Source: Zopfochytrium polystomum (lineage: Eukaryota > Chytridiomycota > Chytridiomycetes > Chytridiales > Chytridiaceae). Taken from it: 64,000 bases of DNA. Made by a program: the position numbers and the translations under genes. The first letter of the stretch is position 1. Every line of letters starts with the position of its first letter. Positions 58,345 through 64,000 of this stretch are shown one piece after another. Under the pieces are notes generated by a model, which saw nothing but the letters and a program-made list of their open reading frames with translations, was not told where the DNA came from and ran no database searches. The DNA lies in contig JAIVFJ010000004.1 in NCBI GenBank assembly GCA_025765615.1, positions 372,001 to 436,000 on the forward strand, written 5' to 3'.

Positions 58345-58718
58345 ATGCGCTTCACCGCCGCCACCGTCCTCGCCCTCGTCCTCGTTCTCCTCGCCGTCGC
58401 TCTCGTCGACGCCGCACCGCTGCTGACCCACCAGCGTCGCGGCATCATTTCCAAGGGCAAGTCGGTCGCCGGTCACGTCGCCAGCGCAGGCAGGACGGCC
58501 GCTGGCGCTAGCAGGATGGCGGCCGGTCGGGCTGTGGACTTTGTCAAGGGCGGTGTATCAAAGGGTGAGGGAAGGCTTTTCCTCGTTTTGTTTTCGGGCT
58601 TGGTGGGTGGATGGGGGGAACAGCAAGGGCAGAGGGGGAGAAAGAGGGCGGTACGATTGCGTTGCGCTATTCTTCTAACCCTTAACGACCTTTCTTTAAA
58701 GCCAAGCGAATCCTGTGA
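58345..58718 (+). CDS. Small cationic secreted protein, copy 1, 78 aa
   Basis: Model: exons 58345-58564 and 58702-58718, 79 codons; intron from GTGAGG to TTTAAAG. Seen: signal peptide ATVLALVLVLLAVALVDAA; the mature part of about 55 residues carries around 11 Arg/Lys and one acidic residue. It opens APLLTHQRRGIISKGKS, continues with an Ala/Gly-rich amphipathic stretch (AAGASRMAAGRAVDFVKGG) and ends SKAKRIL. No Cys. Not assigned to a family. Inference: a secreted membrane- or wall-active peptide, for example antimicrobial, or a precursor cleaved at basic pairs. A close paralogue lies at 63529-63903. The 3' untranslated part shares gtaaaatatatttcgtaatc with the paralogue, followed by a poly(T) tract. 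Confidence 0.75.
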
Positions 58719-58766
58719 ATGAGTGAAATATGTGTGTGTAAAATATATTTCGTAATCTTGGCAGTT

Positions 58767-58772
58767 CTTTGC

Positions 58773-58807
<35 letters not shown>
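58767..58807. repeat. Poly(T) tract, about 40 nt
   Basis: An uninterrupted T run immediately downstream of the small secreted gene. A shorter T run follows the paralogue at 63979-63998. Confidence 0.95.
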
Positions 58808-58808
<1 letters not shown>

Positions 58809-59388
58809 TGTCAGTCTGTTCAATACAATGGGACCCGTTTGAAGTCCTTCTTGCGATGCACCGTCCCAGGTGCAGTACCTCCAAACTGAAACACGGCATT
58901 TTGCGAGGGGGATGCAAACCAGTTAGTCTACCAAGCCTTGAACAAAAAGGACTTTACCCATGACTGACTTTTTTTTTTTATTATTGCGACGGCCGCCGGG
59001 AATCATCAGGCCGAGAGAAAATGCTCATATTTCTGCAAAGTGTGTCGTTGGGACACACAGCAAGGCAGCGGGGGACTGTGAACGCTGCAAGCGAGGAAAC
59101 GGCACGTTCTCAACACCAAGTACCATTTTCAAGGTTCGCGGAGATGGGAGATTTATTGGAGGAGAGGATTGTTGGAAAAGCAGGGAACACTCAGAAGGAA
59201 TGGTCCAAAAAAGTAAAACCAGGAGCAACAGAGACAGCGACAACAAACAACAAACAACAGACTGCTCTACAACAAAAGGTGCAGGCTCTAGGAAGATAAA
59301 AGTTTGCAGTCCAGCGAGAGACTGCGACAACAAACAATAGACGCTCTACAACATTCGTGCAAGCCCTAGGAAGAGAAAAGAATACAGT
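58808..59388. other. Intergenic, contains the start of an 87-bp tandem repeat
   Basis: No supported gene; a long plus-strand frame (58960-59340) is compositional. The repeat at 59237-59405 overlaps the 3' end of the GH5 gene. Confidence 0.5.
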
Positions 59389-59405
59389 CTAGCAAGAGAC
59401 AGACA
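59237..59405. repeat. Two-unit imperfect tandem repeat, 87 bp period
   Basis: Units start gcgacaacaaacaa at 59237 and 59324. Both continue gctctacaacaa-like, gtgcaggctctaggaaga-like and agtctagcaagagac-like. The second unit runs into the last codons of the GH5 gene. Confidence 0.85.
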
Positions 59406-61582
59406 GGTAAACAGATGTCCCCGAGGCCGCCGAGGACGTGCACGAGATAATAGCAGCGTCAACGTCGACACCGCAGGTCAGCGAAGCGTCCGCGACCAAC
59501 GTCGCAGCCTTGCCGACGCCGCACGCGGCCGCCTGGTCAAAGAACAGCTCGGTCGCGGCGCCGGCGACGGCCGACCCGACCGTGAACTGAACCGCGACGC
59601 CCGTCGCGCTCGACGTGATGTTTGTCGGCGTGCCGGCCACGGCGCGCACCAGCGGCCGGCCGCCCAGGAACGTCGCGCGCGTCGCCCACCCGCCCGAAAC
59701 GCCCTCGGTCACTGACAGGTCCTCGAGGTTGAAGTCGTCGCGGAGCGTCGGCGTCCACTGGCCCTCCCACACCCACTGGCCCCACCCGGCGGCCAGCGCG
59801 GCGTCGGCGCTGGCCGCCAGCCCGGCGACCCACGCCGCGCAGTCCATGTACGCACTGCCGGGCTCGCAGCCGAACTCGCCGACGAGCAGCGGCGCGTCGA
59901 ACGTGCCGCTGGCCGTGGCCGCCAGCGCCGCGACGGCGTCGTCGGTGCCCGACGGAAGCGTCGGCAGGACGACCTTCAGCAGCGTCACCAAGCCTTCGTC
60001 GGAAAAGAGGCTGCCGTCGAGGAATGCGACAAGGTCGGTTGCCGTCTTGGTGAAATTGCTGGGATCGAGAACTCCGCTGAAGGTGCCGCCGTTGGCAAGG
60101 ACCGCCCCGACATCAGCGCCCAGGGTTTTGGCGGCGCCATCGACGGTGGTCAGAATCGGGGTAAGGTCGAAGCCTGTGGCGTTAAGGACGGGTGCGAGTT
60201 TTTGGGCCAGAACTTGCATCGTGCTCTGTATATGAAAAGGAAATACTTGGATTCAGCACTTGAAATCGCAACTCGCAATAAGGAAAGGAAGGGCAAGCTC
60301 GAAAAAAAAAAAAAAAAAAAAAAAAAAACACAAAAAAAACGCACGTCAAGAACGGTCAAGACAGTGATCAAGTACTGGGCTGTCGCCTCAGAAGGGCCGC
60401 TTGTGAACGCCTCAACGGCATAGAGAATCCCGCTCTCCTTCACCCAGTACGTCAACTGCGTGTCGATGGCGTCCACTGTAAACCGGTCATCGTAGTGGTG
60501 GCCAGCGTAAATAATGTTCTTTATGTTCGGGCGGGTGTTGGGGCTGTTTGTCGATCCCGGCTCCACAGCCACGATAGGCGCCGACCAGCCCGCCGACTCG
60601 ATGGCGGCCGCGGCCGCCTCGTACAAGCTGCGTCGTCACCGAGAACGGCTCGTTGATGACGTCGAACGCAAACACACCGCTCTCGCCAACGAGGGCGCCA
60701 GCCACTTTGCCGACCGTCGCGAAGGAAAGCCGTCTGGACTGTCCCGCCTGGTTGCAAAAAACCGCCCCACGACACTTGCAAGTCACCGGGAGCCGCCAGC
60801 TCCTGGAGGACTTCGAGCACACCCCAGAGAGGACACATGTTGGCCTTCAGAGCTTGCGCCGAGGTGATGTCCGCCGGTACGGATTGCGCTTCCGATGGAA
60901 CTGTCCCACTGCGGGAAGCCCTCTCCACAACCGCCCAGAGACCTGCAAATCTGGGTTATAGCTGGAATTAACGGAAGACCGACATTACTTACCATCGGGA
61001 GTATGTGTCTTGGTGGAAATCCACGAGCGTGTAGATACCGCGCTGGCGAAGGGCCTTGACCACGGCCACGTACTGCGCAAGGTACGACGCACTGTACTGT
61101 CCCTGGACCGGCTCAAAAGCCTCCCATGTGAACGCAAGCCGAACAAAGTTGAAGCCAGCACGCTGCAGCGGGTCGAGGGCGGCCGCAATGCTTGCGTCGC
61201 TGCTCAGGTCCACGAGCTCGAACGGCGGCATCTTGGCGGCCATGTTCATTCCGTGCAGGAACACGGTGCGGTTGGTTGAAGTCTCGACCACGAAGCGCGA
61301 GTTGACGGCAAGCCTGGGAAGAGCCGAAGCGGTCGCACGGGCGGCCGGCGCGCAGCTGCGCGTGGCCGACTGAGCGGGCAGCGTCGAGGTGGTCGGGGCC
61401 GACGCAGTGGAAGAGGCGATCGCCGTGACCGACGAGGACGACGACGGCGTCGTGGGGGTGGTGCTACACACGGCGGCGCGGGCCAGGGCGACGAAAGCCA
61501 GCAGAAGCACGGCCGGGGCGAGCCAGGCGGCGGGGGCGGCGGCGGCGGGCCGACGGCGGCGAAGAGGAGGAGGAGGGAGCAT
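59389..61582 (-). CDS. GH5 endoglycoceramidase-like glycosidase, frame breaks in the middle
   Basis: Family role: EGCase-type GH5 enzymes cleave glycolipids (glucosylceramide, steryl glucoside) between sugar and lipid. Exons: 61582-60993; 60942 to about 60350; 60225-59389. Seen: signal segment AVLLLAFVALARAAV, Ser/Thr-rich linker, FLHGMNMAAKMPPF, NFVRLAFTWEAFEP and LVDFHQDTYSRW; then GGCGEGFPQW, acid/base Glu in FAFDVINEPF, YAGHHYDD, nucleophile Glu in PLLVGEFGC and GWGQWVWEGQW, ending in a beta-rich C-terminal domain. Both catalytic Glu are encoded. Frame changes are needed near 60903 (TGGGACAG where TGGGCAG would keep frame), between about 60840 and 60740, and near 60630 (after TTQL). A decaying gene or consensus errors. 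The intron before the last exon holds a 26-nt poly(T) in this strand. Confidence 0.78.
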
Positions 61583-61659
61583 TGGTGCGGGGTGTGGTGA
61601 CGTTGTGATCGGATCGAAAGTTATTAATTGTGGAGTCAGACAGACCAGAGAGAGTGACC

Positions 61660-61795
61660 AGGCAGACAGACGGACAGACAGACAGACAGGCAGGCAGACA
61701 GACAGGCAGGCAGACAGGCAGACAGACAGACAGACAGACAGACAGACGGACCGACAGATAGAAAGGCGCATCGACAGACAGACAGACAGATAGAC
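61660..61795. repeat. (CAGA)n microsatellite
   Basis: About 30 CAGA/CAGG units with interruptions, upstream of the GH5 start. Same motif family as the (CTGT)n run at 22940. Confidence 0.95.
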
Positions 61796-61964
61796 CGCGG
61801 CACCGCGCAAAAAATAATTAAAATGCCTGATCGGGCGGGCGAGTCAAAATCCCCCGAGGCAAGACACTACAAAGGGACGAAAAACAGTTGTTCAAAACAA
61901 AACCAAAACCAAAAAAAAAAAAAAAAAAAAACAAAAAAACCGGACCACATAACGATGTTTGGCC

Positions 61965-62590
61965 CGCGAGGCTTTGTCCCGCAGACCGCAACGCCCGCTA
62001 CCGCTACCGCACCCACCGACCGACCGCCCGCCCGCCCGGGCGACTGGAACTAACTGCCCCGAGCGAAAAACGTGCCGCTTCCCACGACTACTTGAGCCGT
62101 GTATATTTATTGCTGGGGCACAAAGAAGGACTCGCGCGACATGGCCGACCCGCCCGGCTGCGAGCAACGCGGGCTACGGCGCATTGGATCGGCGGGGTAC
62201 CCGGGGAACCCGGGGAACCCCGAGGAGCGCCCGGCGCGGCGGCTGCGAGCAGTGCGCCGGCGCGGCGGCGGCGGCGGTGCAAGGCTGGGGTGGGAACGTA
62301 CGCGGCGCGGCAGGCGTTACTACAGCAACCTGTACTCGACCCCCGGCGTGCGTCCGCTCGACGTGCAGCGGCTGCAAGGCCCCGTCGCGTCGGCCAGCTC
62401 GTCGGGTACCAGCAGCAGCAGCAGGCGCAGGCGGCCACGTCGTCCAATCGTCACTGCGATGCAGCAGTCGCAGGCTGCGCAGCGGTGTACGGCGCCGCGC
62501 CGGATTACAGCGCGGCATAAGAGTACGTACTGCGCGTACAGGTTTGGCGGCGGGGCTGGGTACCGAATTCAGGACGGAGGGGGGGGGTAG
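61965..62590 (+). pseudogene. Degenerate partial copy of the Nrp1-like gene (zinc finger 4 to C-terminus)
   Basis: DNA and frame-hopping translations match 57148-57760: gaggctttgtcccgcagac, the GDWN finger start followed by a premature TAA, then the HxY-type finger, a GYPGNPG-like segment equivalent to GYPGYPG, TYSTPGVRPLDVQRLQGP-like sequence, the Gln run, AMQQSQAAQ and the PDYSAA end. Several indels and stops break the frame. It lacks the exonuclease, RRM and fingers 1-3. A poly(A) tract (61910-61931) lies just upstream. With the paralogous small secreted gene downstream, this suggests a segmental duplication. Confidence 0.88.
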
Positions 62591-63528
62591 AACCCTGGGA
62601 GGGCTGTGGACTGCCTTTGCTGCGCGTTGATGTAAAGCACACGTGGTGAGTCCAAAGGTTGATGGCCCTTGTACTCGAACACACGCTTCGCCACCCACTG
62701 TGGGGTGGCCGGGGGGATGCGCCAGCTGGCGTCCTCGTTTTCCGTTGCCCTTCCTGCACCGAGAATCCCGCGCCCTGCAATACGCACCAGTGGAAGACTT
62801 TGCACGCGAGCATCCCCGAGAGTAAAGGGAGGGAACCGCTGTTGGCCAAGGTCTCGGTTCATTTCTTCCTACTCGCGTGCTTCACCATGTTTTTTGTGTG
62901 CCACCTTCCCTAATTTTTTTTCAGCAATCATGTTTTTTGGATTCCTCCGTCTCATTCACCAGAGTTTCTTTTCCTGCGCAATAGGTGGGAAGGAAGGGCT
63001 CAGCCGTTGGGCAGATCCCGTCCGTGCTATGTTGTTCCCTCTGCCGTTTATGGTAGGCATTGATTGATAGATGCTTACTTGCTCGGCGGTTGCTGGTTCC
63101 CAGCCAGCAGCCAGGTGGGCCGTTCGTTCGAAAACTTACCACACCGCAACGGGCTCTTACTACCTAAAGAGGAAGGCGCTTCCGGAACTCATCAGCATGT
63201 CTGCTGTAATAAGGGCGCCGCACACTGGGCAATTGATCACTCCAACTCCGGGGCGCCGCGGCTGAACAGACACGACAGAGATATTTTTCTTCCCTAGGAC
63301 GGGCAGGCTGAGCCTCTCACCGTCATCCACGGCTGCTTCGACCAGTGGGGGTATAAAGCCCCATCACCCCACCCGCCCACGCCGTCCTCCTCCAGTATTG
63401 CCACCAAAACCCAACGTCACACTCTTCCCTTCCTCCAAGCAACAGCAGCCCACTTCCCATCCAAGCCTTCCTCCCCTGCCCACATTCAAGTTCACGACTG
63501 CAAGCAAACAACAGCCAAAAGAATACCC
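62591..63528. other. Intergenic, with a TATA box near its end
   Basis: No supported gene. TATAAA at 63352-63357 belongs to the following gene. The segment is only weakly similar to 57764-58344. Confidence 0.5.
63352..63357 (+). promoter_or_regulatory. TATA box of the small secreted gene, copy 2
   Basis: gggggtataaagccccatca, 177 bp upstream of the ATG, matches the element before copy 1. Confidence 0.7.
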
Positions 63529-63903
63529 ATGCGCTTCTCCGCCGCCACCGTCCTCGCGCTCGTCCTCGTCCTCCTCGCCATTGCTTTCGTCGACGCCGCC
63601 CCGCTGCTGACGCACCAACGTCGCGGAATCATTTCGAAGAGCAAGTCAATCGCCGGCCACGTCGCCGGCGCCAGCAGGACGGCCGCTGGCGCTAGCAGGA
63701 TGGCGGCCGGTCGTGCTGCGGACTTTGTCAAGGGCGGTGTTTCAAAGGGTGAGGGGAGGCTTTTGATGACTTTCTTTTTGGCCGGCTCTTGCGGTGGGGT
63801 GAAGGGGGGGGAACTTAGGACCAGGGGGGCGGAGGCGATTGCGTTGTGCTCTTTCCTTCTAACCCATTACGACCCTTTCTTTAAAGCCAAGCGAATCCTG
63901 TGA
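63529..63903 (+). CDS. Small cationic secreted protein, copy 2, 78 aa
   Basis: Model: exons 63529-63748 and 63887-63903, 79 codons; same intron position and phase as copy 1. Seen: signal peptide ATVLALVLVLLAIAFVDAA, then LLTHQRRGIISKSKSIAGHV, AAGASRMAAGRAADFVKGG and SKAKRIL. It differs from copy 1 by about eight residues, mostly conservative, concentrated in the signal peptide and first third. The intron is more diverged than the coding part, so selection for the peptide is likely. The conserved 3' flank and poly(T) tract follow. Function unknown; see copy 1. Confidence 0.75.
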   Translation: MRFSAATVLALVLVLLAIAFVDAAPLLTHQRRGIISKSKSIAGHVAGASRTAAGASRMAAGRAADFVKGGVSKGEGRLLMTFFLAGSCGGVKGGELRTRGAEAIALCSFLLTHYDPFFKAKRIL

Positions 63904-64000
63904 ATGAGTGAACGGGTTTGAAGTATGCGTGTGTAAAATATATTTCGTAATCTTGGCAGCACTTTTTCAGGGCAGTCCTTTTTTTTTTTTTTTTTTTTGA

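Noticed and set aside
61910..62590. Processed (retroposed) pseudogene of the Nrp1-like mRNA
   Set aside because: The copied part lies within one exon, so intron loss cannot be judged; the A tract is at the 5' side, and the neighbouring peptide gene keeps its intron, which favours segmental duplication.

Overview
The window is a gene-dense, GC-rich eukaryotic segment from what looks like a zoosporic or otherwise early-diverging fungus (inference). The reasons are: many short spliceosomal introns (mostly about 49-100 nt) with GT-AG and some GC-AG borders; a double-VPS10 sortilin of fungal type; an Nrp1-like RNA-binding protein; secreted hydrolases and GPI-type surface proteins; and genes that many yeasts lack (COP9 subunit 2, an RBM5/RBM10-like splicing factor, RBM18, a SIRT4-like sirtuin, a TIR-NACHT-ankyrin protein). 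No rRNA, tRNA, CRISPR or clear transposase was recognised.

Layout. 1-2846 (-): RNA polymerase III subunit RPC5, running off the left edge. 4532-11160: a secretory cluster of two tandem TAP-like serine hydrolases (S33-type, both broken by frameshifts) flanking a secreted GH16-like protein and a 151-bp tandem repeat. 11679-13532 (+): a Ser/Thr-rich single-pass membrane protein with a cytosolic SAM domain. 14563-20272 (+): sortilin/Vps10 in 12 exons. 20758-22466 (-): an unidentified multi-pass (about seven-TM) protein with tiny exons. 24867-30193 (+): a 1677-aa TIR-NACHT-ankyrin NLR-like protein, the most striking gene here. 30474-32896 (-): an F-box protein and a dual-specificity phosphatase, the latter head-to-head with a SIRT4-like sirtuin (33110-34389). 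34718-36959 (+): COP9 signalosome subunit 2. 37201-38868 (+): a low-complexity membrane protein. 39818-43212 (-): an RBM5/10-like splicing factor. 43932-44605 (+): an ACOT13-like thioesterase. 44826-46245 (-): RBM18, divergent from a small membrane protein. 47496-48646 (-): a GPI-type secreted protein. 50190-53134 (+): an F-box/LRR protein. 53745-54689 (+): ZNHIT1/Vps71. 55068-57763 (+): a DEDDh exonuclease-RRM-4x RanBP2 zinc finger protein. 58345-63903: a duplicated small cationic secreted protein, a degenerate copy of the preceding gene, and an endoglycoceramidase-like GH5 gene between them.

Exon models were joined by hand. For the NLR, CSN2, sirtuin, sortilin, F-box/LRR, ZNHIT1, Nrp1-like, seven-TM and small secreted genes the exon lengths sum to a multiple of three with consistent phases, which supports the junctions. 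Several other genes (both TAP-like hydrolases, the GH5 gene, the thioesterase, the SAM protein, probably RPC5) need one or more single-base frame changes. Either the consensus has small indel errors or part of the secretome is decaying; the sequence alone does not decide.

Functionally the window mixes housekeeping genes (transcription, splicing, protein turnover, vacuolar sorting) with environment-facing genes (secreted hydrolases, surface proteins, small cationic secreted peptides, a candidate innate-immunity receptor). I see no operon-like logic beyond several divergent gene pairs.
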